DNA from: Kitasatospora viridis
Lineage (GTDB): Bacteria; Actinomycetota; Actinomycetes; Streptomycetales; Streptomycetaceae
Direction: 5' to 3'
DNA length: 64,000 nt
NCBI RefSeq assembly: GCF_007829815.1
Contig: NZ_VIWT01000004.1
Span: forward strand, 1 to 64,000
How positions within the stretch are numbered: position 1 is the first letter of the stretch; the number at the start of each line of letters is the position of its first letter. Below, one piece after another: positions 1-9,644 of the stretch. The translations under genes and the position numbers were made by a program. The notes under the pieces are model-generated. The model ran no database searches and was not told the DNA's origin. It saw nothing but the letters and a program-made list of their open reading frames with translations.

Positions 1-3000
1 CCGCCCCGCTCGCGGTGTTCCGCGAGATCGAACCCTGCTCCCCGCACCCGCGGGGTTGGTCCCCGCGTGGCCGTGGGACGCGGTGGCCGCCGCCGCTGCT
101 CCCCGCACCCGCGGGGTTGGTCCCCAGCGGTACCAGATCGACCGGGCGCTGAGGGCCTGCTCCCCGCACCCGCGGGGTTGGTCCCAGCTCGAAGCCCAGC
201 CCGAGATCCTGATCGGTCTGCTCCCCGCACCCGCGGGGTTGGTCCCGGGTGCTGTCCGTTGCCCGCGAAGCAGACGAGCTGCTCCCCGCACCCGCGGGGT
301 TGGTCCCGGCAAGCTCACCGAGCGGCTGTTGACGATCGTCTGCTCCCCGCACCCGCGGGGTTGGTCCCTGCAGGACCAGGTGCGGCTCGGCGCCGACCCG
401 CTGCTCCCCGCACCCGCGGGGTTGGTCCCTGCGCCGGGCCCGGCTCAAGTTGAGCGACGGTCTGCTCCCCGCACCCGCGGGGTTGGTCCCCCGGTACCTA
501 CGTGAAGGCCGAGCAGCCGCAGACTGCTCCCCGCACCCGCGGGGTTGGTCCCGACACCGTGCACCGGACCCTGGTCCGCAGACTCTGCTCCCCGCACCCG
601 CGGGGTTGGTCCCGCCCAGCGGCTGCTGCCGAAGTCGATTCGGTACTGCTCCCCGCACCCGCGGGGTTGGTCCCTTCCAGGCGTTGAGCGCCCGGCTCGA
701 ACAACTCTGCTCCCCGCACCCGCGGGGTTGGTCCCGTCAGCGCCATCTCCCGGGCGTCCTCGACCTCCTGCTCCCCGCACCCGCGGGGTTGGTCCCTGCA
801 CGCCACGATCACCGACGATCGAGGTCCCCTGCTCCCCGCACCCGCGGGGTTGGTCCCCGGCCGTCAGGTGGTCGGTCAGGTCGGCCTTGCTGCTCCCCGC
901 ACCCGCGGGGTTGGTCCCTCAGCGCCCGTTCCATGTTCCCCTTTTCGCCTCTGCTCCCCGCACCCGCGGGGTTGGTCCCGGGGAGACGGCCGCCTTCACG
1001 GAGCCGAACTGCAGCTCCCCGCACCCGCGGGGTTGGTCCCGCCGCCGCGAAGTGATCCAAGCGCTCGGCGACCTGCTCCCCGCACCCGCGGGGTTGGTCC
1101 CCCGACCGACAACGGCGGCACGCAGACCAGCTGCTGCTCCCCGCACCCGCGGGGTTGGTCCCGGCCCGTCAGCCACAGCGCGAGGAACCGCGCGCTGCTC
1201 CCCGCACCCGCGGGGTTGGTCCCCCCGGGGCGCCGCCCGCCCCTGACCAACCGGCCTGCTCCCCGCACCCGCGGGGTTGGTCCCGCCCGGACCTGCCCGA
1301 CGTCGTACAAGATGGGCTGCTCCCCGCACCCGCGGGGTTGGTCCCTGGGGATCGGATGAGGTCTCCCGGGGGTGAAGCTGCTCCCCGCACCCGCGGGGTT
1401 GGTCCCGGCTCGCCGGGGGCGGCCGGCGGGCCGGCGGTCTGCTCCCCGCACCCGCGGGGTTGGTCCCGTTGCCGGCCGCGCCTCCGAACCGGCCGGGCTC
1501 TGCTCCCCGCACCCGCGGGGTTGGTCCCGAGGAGTGGGAGGCGTTCCTGGTCCGGATCCTCTGCTCCCCGCACCCGCGGGGTTGGTCCCTGCTCGGGGTC
1601 GTGGGCCAGGGCGAGGTCGTACTGCTCCCCGCACCCGCGGGGTTGGTCCCTTACTTCCGATCAAGCCTTACTCTGTGTCGCCCTGCTCCCCGCACCCGCG
1701 GGGTTGGTCCCTGCCAGACCCTCAAGCCGCTGGTGTTGTTCCGCTGCTCCCCGCACCCGCGGGGTTGGTCCCGGTGCCTCCCTCCTGGCGGATGTTGACG
1801 TTGGCTGCTCCCCGCACCCGCGGGGTTGGTCCCTCGCCGGCCCTTGACCTCGGCCTCCTCGATGACTGCTCCCCGCACCCGCGGGGTTGGTCCCGCTCCC
1901 GGGGCTTGGGACAACCCCTGATCAGACTGCTCCCCGCACCCGCGGGGTTGGTCCCGCCGTGCGGCACGCCGCCAAGGCGGGCCCGATCTGCTCCCCGCAC
2001 CCGCGGGGTTGGTCCCGGCGAAGTCGTGCACCTGGACCGGCTCGCCACATGCTCCCCGCACCCGCGGGGTTGGTCCCAGCTCCGCCGGCCCGGACGGCTC
2101 CGTGGTGAGCTGCTCCCCGCACCCGCGGGGTTGGTCCCGTAGCGGCCGGCCCGGCGGTGCGCATCAGGAGCTGCTCCCCGCACCCGCGGGGTTGGTCCCT
2201 TCGACCGGCTCATCGCCCGCTCCGGCCTGACCTGCTCCCCGCACCCGCGGGGTTGGTCCCTGCGGCACACCATCATCAGTCTCGGGGGGCACTGCTCCCC
2301 GCACCCGCGGGGTTGGTCCCCGTCATCGCAACCCCCTCCCAGAGGTCTTGGACTGCTCCCCGCACCCGCGGGGTTGGTCCCTCGCCCGGCCAGTCGGCGC
2401 CGCCGTGGCGATGCTGCTCCCCGCACCCGCGGGGTTGGTCCCGTCCCCACCACCACGACACCGGCCCCCGCCGTCTGCTCCCCGCACCCGCGGGGTTGGT
2501 CCCGTGATCGGCCGGATGACCGCCGCCGGGATGGACTGCTCCCCGCACCCGCGGGGTTGGTCCCTTGTCGCCTTCCCCGTACCGGCAATGCCGTTCCTGC
2601 TCCCCGCACCCGCGGGGTTGGTCCCATCACGTACCACGTCGCCGACATGACCGGCCACTGCTCCCCGCACCCGCAGGGTTGGTCCCTACGATCAGTTGCT
2701 AGTGGAGTCACTGTCAAACTGCTCCCCGCATCCGCGGGGTTGGTCCCGTTTGGTGTGTCGGGGCGGTGCCCGGCCCGTGCTGCTCCCCGCACCCGCGGGG
2801 TTGGTCCTGCCCACCCGTGGCGGCGGTGCAGACCTATCTCCTACTCCCCGCACCGGTGGGGTTGGTCCCCGCCAGGCCGGTCGATCCGGCGTGGGGCAGG
2901 ACTGCTCCCCGCACCCGCGGGGTTGGTCCCAGTTCCGGGCCCGCTGCCAAAAGCGCGCGAAGCTGCTCCCCGCACCTGCGGGGTTGGTCCCTTGCCGAGG

Positions 3001-3113
3001 AACCCGACCAATGCCAGAGGCAGCTGTTCCCCACAGCTGTGGGGTTACTCCCAGCTCGGGCGGGAGAGGCCGCATCAGCGGCTCCTGATTCCCTGCACCT
3101 GCAAGGCTCGTTC
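1..3113 (+). CRISPR. CRISPR array 1, type I-E, left end outside the window
   Basis: Fifty-one 29-bp direct repeats can be followed from 35-63 to 3085-3113 on a 61-bp period. Spacers are 32 bp, except one of 33 bp (491-523) and one of 31 bp (2261-2291). The repeat begins CTGCTCCCC, ends TTGGTCCC and can form a 6-bp CCCCGC/GCGGGG stem around an ACCC loop, as expected for RNA cut by Cas6e. Bases 1-2 fit the end of another repeat and 3-34 fit a spacer, so the array continues to the left. Repeats are nearly uniform up to 2597 apart from single changes at 1012 and 2049. They drift from 2658 onwards, and those at 3024 and 3085 are barely recognisable. The decay and the repeat orientation place the leader to the left, outside the window, with transcription rightward. 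Confidence 0.98.
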
Positions 3114-3776
3114 TTGACGGAGAAGCAATCTGGCGGGTAATCAGCCCCGACCTGTACAGCCCAAGCCAGCTCCAAACCGGCGCAGTTGGCTTGGCACAAG
3201 TCTCCTCGCAACCCCTGACATGTCGGAGCAGTGGCAAGTTCGCCCAAAACTTGTGCAGCGCACGGGCCCTGATGCCGCGCCAGCTACAGGCCCATCGGAG
3301 AGAAAATATGAGCATTGACGCGCACCCGCGACACTCTGACAAACCGACAATTCGTTGACCCTGACAAGCGGATGCCCCACCGCTACCATCGGATTGCGCC
3401 GTACGGCGCCAGGCCACCGGCGGGGTCTCCTCACCTCCTCGCCACTTTCGAGGCCGGACTGATTACTCCCTGAGCTTCGGGGATGTTCCCTAGATCGCGT
3501 GCAATGCGACCTGCTCCCCGCACCTGCGGGGGTTCCGATTCAGATGACCGCAGCCTGCAGGAGTCCAACTACGGAACTAGATGGCGTGCAATGCTTCGCG
3601 GCTCGCCGCAACGGAGATGCGCGCTTAACTCAGTCGACAGGAGTAGATTTAGCCACTGGGAGCTGATGCACCATCAGCTAGCCAACTGCTGCGCGCCATG
3701 CGCAGAACGACAGAGCCGGGCCCGCACCCCACTACCACATGGACGGACCCGGCCTCTCCAGTGAAGGAGAACACCA
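3114..3776. other. Non-coding stretch after array 1
   Basis: No open frame here looks like a gene. The stretch holds one isolated repeat-like piece at 3511-3536 (separate entry). An 11-bp direct repeat, GCGTGCAATGC, occurs at 3497-3507 and 3584-3594, one copy on each side of that piece. Base composition is less GC-rich than in the coding regions. I read it as the eroded trailer of array 1 plus the upstream region of the small gene that follows. Confidence 0.5.
3511..3536 (+). repeat. Orphan CRISPR-repeat remnant
   Basis: The sequence starts CTGCTCCCCGCACCTGCGGG and continues GGTTCC, matching about 24 of the first 26 bases of the array repeat with small shifts. It lies about 400 bp beyond the last recognisable repeat of array 1. 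Its start is within one base of the 61-bp phase of that array. It carries the same CACCTGCG core variant as the decayed repeat at 2963. It is best explained as a survivor of an older, longer array. Confidence 0.6.
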
Positions 3777-3968
3777 ATGCTACATGCCGCCAGGCGAAGG
3801 ATCAGTTCAGAGCCCAGCCTCAAAGACCTGCTTCTCCTGGTCCTCGCCGGAGTTGCGGCGGGGGCCGGTTCGCCGGACCTCCTGGACGCGATCGCACGCC
3901 TCGTGGTGGTCGTGGTGGTGCTCGGGATTGTGATCATCAGGTACCTGATCGCTCCGCAGCACCGGTAA
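3777..3968 (+). CDS. Small predicted membrane protein between array 1 and cas3
   Basis: This encodes 63 residues with a good ribosome-binding site: AAGGAG ends seven bases before the ATG. The N-terminus is basic (RRR at residues 6-8). Residues 17-29 (LKDLLLLVLAGVA) are moderately hydrophobic, and residues 41-57 are strongly so, with a run of six valines ending in IVIIRYLIAP. One clear membrane span and perhaps two are therefore expected. I recognise no family. It sits 235 bp upstream of cas3, on the same strand. The ribosome-binding site and composition support a real gene; a function in CRISPR immunity is only suggested by position. It could equally be a resident small membrane protein trapped between the array and the cas operon. 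Confidence 0.6.
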   Translation: MLHAARRRISSEPSLKDLLLLVLAGVAAGAGSPDLLDAIARLVVVVVVLGIVIIRYLIAPQHR

Positions 3969-4203
3969 GACTTCCCGGGAACCAACGCCAGGCGGGCTGC
4001 AGAGCCCTGCGGTCCTCCTGGCGCCAATCACGTTGCACCGCACCCCACTTCCGCACCGCAACTGCCTGCCCGTCGGCCAACTCCGCCGACGCGATGCGTC
4101 AGCCTGCCAACCAGACGCATCGATCAAACATGACCACTCAACGCTCAGTCTCGATCACCATCACGCTCTTGATTCACTTCGAGCACGCCAGGGGCCGACC
4201 GTG

Positions 4204-7200
4204 ATGTCCAATGACTCCATGATGTTCCGGCACACGACGGTGGACCTCGGCAAACGCCTGACACCCGTCGCTCGTACCGTGTGGGCCAAACACGATCGAC
4301 GCACCGATGGTTGGGTCCCGCTCTGGCGACACCTCAGCGACACCGCCGCTGTCGCAGAGCTGCTTTGGGACAATTGGCTGCCGTTGACTATCCGTCAACT
4401 GGTAGCAGAACAGCTTCCGGGCGGAGCGGAGCACGCGCGCACCCTAGCCGTCTGGCTGGCGGCAACCCACGATGTCGGCAAGTGCACGCCGGCCTTCGCA
4501 TGCCAGGTGGATTCGCTCGCCGAGCGGATGCGAGCGGCGGGGCTGGACATGCCGCGGCAGGAGCGGTTCGGTGCGGACCGGCGGCGGGCACCGCATGGTC
4601 TCGCCGGTCAACTGCTGCTTCAGGAATGGTTGGTGGAGTCGCACGACTGGTCGGACCGGGCGGCCGGGCAGTTCACCGTGATTGCCGGCGGCCACCACGG
4701 CGTACCGCCCGGGTACGCGCAAATCCACGATCTCGACCTGCGACCCGACTTGCTTCGCACACCCGGCCCCAGTGAACAGCTTTGGCGCAGCGTGCAGTTC
4801 GATGTGCTCGATGCCTGCGCGGAGGCTTACGGCATGCGGGACGTGCTGCCCACCCTGCGGGCGGTCAAGCTCTCACAGCCGGCGCAGGTCCTCCTCACGG
4901 CCGTCGTCATCGTCGCCGACTGGGTGGCCAGTAATCCGGACCTGTTTCCCTACTACCCGGAAGCCTCGTCCCAGTCGGAGGCCGAGCGCACGGCGGCAGC
5001 TTGGCGAGGGCTGAGCCTGCCGCCCCCGTGGGCGCCCGAGGAGCCGTCCGGTTCGGCCGCCGAGCTGATCGCGCAGCGCTTCGCACTCCCACACGGGGCC
5101 TCCGTCAGGCCCGTGCAGGTGCAGGCCGTCGAGCTCGCACGGGCGATGTCCTCGCCGGGCCTGATGGTGATCGAGGCACCGATGGGCGAGGGAAAGACCG
5201 AAGCGGCGCTCGCGGTCGCCGAGATCTTCGCCGCACGGAGCGGGGCCGGCGGCTGTTTCGTGGCTCTCCCGACACGGGCGACGAGCAACGCGATGTTCAC
5301 CCGGCTGCTGACGTGGGTGGACCACCTGCCGGGCGCGGGGGAACGGTCGGTGTTCCTGGCGCACGCTAAGGCCGCGCTGCAGGACGAGTACGCGGGCCTG
5401 CTTCGGGCCGGCCGCCGACCGATCGCCGCCGTCGATGCGGATCCGCCGCGGCAGGGGCTCGGCACTGGCATTGCCACTAGCATCGGCACTGGCACCGATC
5501 CATCCGACGCCGGATTCGACGCATGTGAACCGTCGATCGAGGCAGTCGACGTCGACGGGCCTCGCGGTGTTCCACGCTCTTGGCGGGAAAGCCGCTCCGC
5601 TGCGGCAGAATTGATTGCCCATCAGTGGCTGCGCGGTCGCAAGAAGGGGATGCTGGCGTCATTCGCAGTCGGCACCATTGACCAGTTGCTCTTTGCCGGG
5701 CTCAAGAGCCGACACCTGGTCCTGCGCCACCTGGCGGTCGCCGGAAAGGTCGTGGTGATCGACGAGGTTCACGCCTACGACGCTTACATGAACACCTACT
5801 TGGAGCGCGTGCTGTCGTGGCTCGGCGCCTACCGGGTACCGGTGGTGATGTTGTCGGCCACTCTGCCGAGCAAGACCCGACAAGCACTCGTCCGCGCTTA
5901 CGGCGGAGCGGGATACGAGCCCGAGAGCGACAGCGGTGACAGTGAAGTCGCTTCCGACTATCCACTCCTGACGGCGGTGACACCCGGCGCGGTCCCGCTG
6001 GTGGCAACGCCGCCCGCTGCCTCGGGCCGGGCCACGAACGTGCTCCTGGAGCAGATGAGCGACGACCTCGGCGCGCTGGCCGACCGTCTGGCAGCGGAGC
6101 TGGCCGAGGGCGGGTGCGCGCTGGTGGTCCGCAACACGGTGGACCGTGTCCTGGAGGCGGCGGCGTGCCTGCGGCAGAGGTTCGACGCTGAGGCGGTCAC
6201 CGTGACCCACGCGCGCTTCCTCGACCTCGACCGGGCGCGCAAGGACACCGATCTCCTTGAGCGCTTCGGTCTCCACGGTCGTCGTCCGACGGGTCCGCAC
6301 ATCGTCGTGGCCAGCCAGGTCGTCGAACAGTCACTGGACGTGGATTTCGACCTACTGGTGACGGATCTGTGCCCGATGGACCTGATGCTGCAACGCATCG
6401 GGCGGCTCCATCGTCACCAACGCGGACCGGGCCAGAGCGACCGCCCGCCCCGCCTGCGAACGGCGCGCTGCCTGGTCACCGGCACAGATTGGCGGGCTGA
6501 CGGTCCACCGGAACCCGTTGCGGGGTCGATCGCCGTCTACCGGCGTCATCCCCTGCTGCGTGCGCTGGCCGTCCTCCGACCGTTCCTGACCGAGGCGGGC
6601 GGACACCCCCTCCAACTTCCCCGTGACATCGGGCCGCTGGTCCAGCAGGCCTACGGTGCGGCACCGGTGGGTCCGGACAGCTGGGCTGTGGCGCTGGCGG
6701 AGGCCGCCGCCGACCACCAAGCCTTTCGCGCCGCGCAAGGTGCGCGCGCCGAGGTCTTCCTGCTGGACGAGGTCCGCCGTCCGGGTCGGTCCCTCGTCGG
6801 GTGGGTCGAAGCCGGCGTCGGGGACGCCGAGGACACCCGCAGCGGACGGGCCCAGGTGCGCGACGGAGGGGAGAGTCTGGAGGTCCTCGTCGCGCGACGC
6901 CGGGCGGACGGCACACTGACCACTCTGCCCTGGCTGGACCGCGGCCTGGGAGGCCTTGAGCTGCCAGTCGACTCTTTGCCCGCGCCACGGGCCGCCCGGG
7001 GCCTGGCTGCGAGTTCACTGCGGCTGCCTCCGCGCTTCTCGCAACCGTGGCTGATCGACCGGGTGATCGAGGAGCTGGAGCAACTCCACGTGCCCGCCTG
7101 GCAGGTGAAGGAGTGTCCGCAGCTGGCCGGCGAGCTGGTCCTGGTGTTGGACGAGGACTCACGCGCCCACCTGGCCGGCTTCGACCTGGAGTACAGCGTG

Positions 7201-8964
7201 TCCGACGGTCTGGCGGTGCTGTCACCTGAGGCCGAGAAGTCGAGCGTCGAAAAGACGGGAAAAGGGGCGACGGTGCCGTCCTTCGATCTGCTGGCGCGTC
7301 CGTGGCTGCCGGTGCAGCGGCTGGACGGCACGACGGCGGAGCTCTCACTGCGCGAAGTCTTCGCCGAGGCCGACACGCTGCGCCGACTGGTCGGGGACGT
7401 GCCCACCCAGGAGTTCGCGCTGATGCGGCTCCTCCTGGCCGTTCTCCATGATGCGGTCGACGGGCCGAGGGAGTTGGAGGACTGGGAGGAGCTGTGGCAG
7501 TCCTCGGATCCGTTCGCCGAGGTCGGCCCCTATCTGGACAAGTACCAGGACCAGTTCGACCTGCTTCACCCACGGACGCCGTTCTTCCAAGTGGCCGAGC
7601 TGCGCACCGAGAAGGACGAAGTAGCTAGCCTCAACCGAATCGTGGCGGACGTGCCGAACGGCGACCCGTTCTTCACCATGCGGATGCCCGAGGTCGATCG
7701 GCTCGACTTCGCGGAGGCCGCTCGCTGGCTGGTCCACGCCCAGGCGTTCGACACGTCGGGGATCAAGTCGGGTGCCGCCGGCGACCCGCGGGCGAAGGGT
7801 GGCAAGGTCTACCCGCAGGGCCTTGCTTGGAGCGGCAACCTGGGTGGCGTGCTGGTCGAGGGCGACACGCTGCGTGAGACTCTCCTGCTCAATCTGGTGG
7901 CCGCCGACACCAGCGGAGTACGGTTCTCGGCCGACGACCGGCCGGCCTGGCGACGTGGACCGTACGGCCCAACGGTTGACCCTGGCGCAGTCGACCCCGC
8001 CTCCCGGCGACCATCTGGTCCCCGGGACCTGTACACGTGGCAGTCCCGGCGAGTACGGCTGCACCACGACGGGGAAGCGGTTCACGGCGTGGTGCTCTCC
8101 TACGGGGACCCGCTCACCCCGCACAACCAGCAGGCGGTCGAGCCGATGACCGGCTGGCGGCGCAGCAAGGCGCAGGAGAAGAAGCTCGGCGCGGCCCTGG
8201 TCTATCTGCCGCGCGAGCACCTGCCGGAGCGGACCGTGTGGCGCGGGCTGGCCGCTCTGCTGGGCTCCGAAGGCGAGCGCGGCACTCAACAGCAGCAGGA
8301 GGGCGCCGACGAACTGCGCCCGCGAGTGGTGGAGTGGGTGGCGCGGCTGGCGACCGACGGCCTGCTGAAGCGGCGTCGGCTCATTCGCGCACGCGTCCTG
8401 GGCGCGGTGTACGGAACCCAGCAGTCCGTGATCGACGACATGGTGGACGACAGCATCACCATGTCGATCATCCTGCTGCACGAACGGGACGGCCGCTACG
8501 GCCGTGCTGCCATCGGCGCGGTCGAGGATGCCGACGCGGCAGTTCGCACCCTGGGCGATTTGGCGGCCGACCTCGCCGAGGCAGCCGGTACCGGGCGCGA
8601 CGCTCCACGGGCGCGGGCCCTCGAACTCGGCTTCGGCGAGTTGGACGGCCCGTACCGGCGGTGGCTGGCGGAACTGGGAACGCGGACCGACTCGCCGGAC
8701 CAGGCTCGCCATGCGTGGCAGCGGGAGGCGCGCCGGCGCATCGGCCGGCTGGGCCGGGAACTCGTCGAGTCGGCGCCCGAGGCCGCCCGGAACGGTCGGG
8801 TGTTCGACCGTGCCAAGGGCGGCGGGAGCTACTGGCTCAACGACACCCGCGCCCACCTGCGGTTCCGCGGGCGCCTGAACACAGTGCTGCCGGTCGAAGC
8901 CGACCCGCTCGAACCGGACGGTGACGACGCATTGGATCCCGACGAACCGAAGGCGGGCTCATGA
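4204..8964 (+). CDS. cas3-cas8e: Cas3-Cas8e (Cse1) fusion: nuclease-helicase joined to the Cascade large subunit
   Basis: This 1586-residue protein joins two type I-E proteins that are usually separate. The N-terminal part is Cas3, which unwinds and degrades target DNA: an HD nuclease (THDVGK, H89-D90), Walker A (APMGEGKTE, K331), the DEVH box at 520-523, an SATLP motif and a late helicase motif ending QRIGRLHRH. From about residue 1026 (FDLLARPWLPVQ) it reads as Cse1/Cas8e, which recognises the PAM and recruits Cas3. A short polar linker (about 1011-1025) joins them. Both halves are near normal length and all key Cas3 motifs are present, so the fusion looks functional. Start chosen at ATG 4204; GTG 4201 directly precedes it, after an AGGGG. 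The stop overlaps cse2 by ATGA. Natural Cas3-Cse1 fusions are known in a few actinomycetes. Confidence 0.95.
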   Translation: MSNDSMMFRHTTVDLGKRLTPVARTVWAKHDRRTDGWVPLWRHLSDTAAVAELLWDNWLPLTIRQLVAEQLPGGAEHARTLAVWLAATHDVGKCTPAFACQVDSLAERMRAAGLDMPRQERFGADRRRAPHGLAGQLLLQEWLVESHDWSDRAAGQFTVIAGGHHGVPPGYAQIHDLDLRPDLLRTPGPSEQLWRSVQFDVLDACAEAYGMRDVLPTLRAVKLSQPAQVLLTAVVIVADWVASNPDLFPYYPEASSQSEAERTAAAWRGLSLPPPWAPEEPSGSAAELIAQRFALPHGASVRPVQVQAVELARAMSSPGLMVIEAPMGEGKTEAALAVAEIFAARSGAGGCFVALPTRATSNAMFTRLLTWVDHLPGAGERSVFLAHAKAALQDEYAGLLRAGRRPIAAVDADPPRQGLGTGIATSIGTGTDPSDAGFDACEPSIEAVDVDGPRGVPRSWRESRSAAAELIAHQWLRGRKKGMLASFAVGTIDQLLFAGLKSRHLVLRHLAVAGKVVVIDEVHAYDAYMNTYLERVLSWLGAYRVPVVMLSATLPSKTRQALVRAYGGAGYEPESDSGDSEVASDYPLLTAVTPGAVPLVATPPAASGRATNVLLEQMSDDLGALADRLAAELAEGGCALVVRNTVDRVLEAAACLRQRFDAEAVTVTHARFLDLDRARKDTDLLERFGLHGRRPTGPHIVVASQVVEQSLDVDFDLLVTDLCPMDLMLQRIGRLHRHQRGPGQSDRPPRLRTARCLVTGTDWRADGPPEPVAGSIAVYRRHPLLRALAVLRPFLTEAGGHPLQLPRDIGPLVQQAYGAAPVGPDSWAVALAEAAADHQAFRAAQGARAEVFLLDEVRRPGRSLVGWVEAGVGDAEDTRSGRAQVRDGGESLEVLVARRRADGTLTTLPWLDRGLGGLELPVDSLPAPRAARGLAASSLRLPPRFSQPWLIDRVIEELEQLHVPAWQVKECPQLAGELVLVLDEDSRAHLAGFDLEYSVSDGLAVLSPEAEKSSVEKTGKGATVPSFDLLARPWLPVQRLDGTTAELSLREVFAEADTLRRLVGDVPTQEFALMRLLLAVLHDAVDGPRELEDWEELWQSSDPFAEVGPYLDKYQDQFDLLHPRTPFFQVAELRTEKDEVASLNRIVADVPNGDPFFTMRMPEVDRLDFAEAARWLVHAQAFDTSGIKSGAAGDPRAKGGKVYPQGLAWSGNLGGVLVEGDTLRETLLLNLVAADTSGVRFSADDRPAWRRGPYGPTVDPGAVDPASRRPSGPRDLYTWQSRRVRLHHDGEAVHGVVLSYGDPLTPHNQQAVEPMTGWRRSKAQEKKLGAALVYLPREHLPERTVWRGLAALLGSEGERGTQQQQEGADELRPRVVEWVARLATDGLLKRRRLIRARVLGAVYGTQQSVIDDMVDDSITMSIILLHERDGRYGRAAIGAVEDADAAVRTLGDLAADLAEAAGTGRDAPRARALELGFGELDGPYRRWLAELGTRTDSPDQARHAWQREARRRIGRLGRELVESAPEAARNGRVFDRAKGGGSYWLNDTRAHLRFRGRLNTVLPVEADPLEPDGDDALDPDEPKAGS

Positions 8965-9644
8965 CCTCCTCCACCTCTCCTGCTCGGTCCGACCGCCGAC
9001 AACTCCGCCTGGTCGGCGCGGCCGTCGACAAGCGCCTGCGCGAGCTCCAGTCCGGCTATCGCAACGACCGGGCCGACGTGGTCGCCGACGTGGCGCGCAT
9101 CCGACGCGGAGCCGGCCGGTCCGTTGCCGACGCCCCCGAACTGTGGGGCGTCACCGGGCTGGAGCTGCTCTACTCGGCCGGCCAGGGGGCGCGCACGGCA
9201 GCCGAAGCCGAGAACGCCTTCCATTCGGCCGTGACGTTGTGGGCCCTGCACCAGCAAGGCCACCGGGAGCAGGGGATGCATCTCCCGTTCGGACCGGAAC
9301 TCGGGCATTCCATACGCCAGTTGATGCCGAACAACGACATCGACGAACCGATCCGCAAGCGATTCGTGCGCTTGGGCACGGCCTCCTCCTTCGACCTGCT
9401 GACCCAACGGCTCCGTGAGCTCGTGCTGCTGTTTCGACGCGATGCCATCCCGCTCGACTACGCGGTCCTCGCCGACCAGTTGGTGCAGTGGCAACAGCCG
9501 GGCGGCCGGGGCTCGGTGCACAGTTCCTGGGGTCACAGCTTCCACGCGTACCGGCCCCCTGCCACTGCTGCGGCCGACGACCGATCGTCGGACTCCGTAG
9601 CACCCGACCTGCCCTCCGCCACCGACAAGGACGCCAACTCGTGA
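8961..9644 (+). CDS. cse2: Cascade small subunit Cse2 (CasB)
   Basis: Cse2 dimerises along the belly of Cascade and stabilises the crRNA-target DNA hybrid. The 227-residue product shows the family pattern: a basic helical N-terminus (residues about 10-35), GVTGLELLYSAGQGAR near 63-78, AFHSAVTLWALHQQ and a helical C-terminal half with LLTQRLRELVLLFRRD. It is slightly longer than E. coli CasB because of a low-complexity acidic tail (about 200-227). It starts inside the cas3-cas8e stop (ATGA) and ends in a GTGA overlap with cas7e, indicating translational coupling. The assignment rests on family pattern and position, since Cse2 sequences diverge quickly. Confidence 0.92.
   Translation: MTSSTSPARSDRRQLRLVGAAVDKRLRELQSGYRNDRADVVADVARIRRGAGRSVADAPELWGVTGLELLYSAGQGARTAAEAENAFHSAVTLWALHQQGHREQGMHLPFGPELGHSIRQLMPNNDIDEPIRKRFVRLGTASSFDLLTQRLRELVLLFRRDAIPLDYAVLADQLVQWQQPGGRGSVHSSWGHSFHAYRPPATAAADDRSSDSVAPDLPSATDKDANS

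Noticed and set aside
56..3140. Many overlapping open frames on both strands through array 1
   Set aside because: They are products of the GC-rich 61-bp repeat period; translations show the same short repeat-derived peptides (SPHPRGWS, LPAPAGLVP, APRTRGVGP) in rotation.
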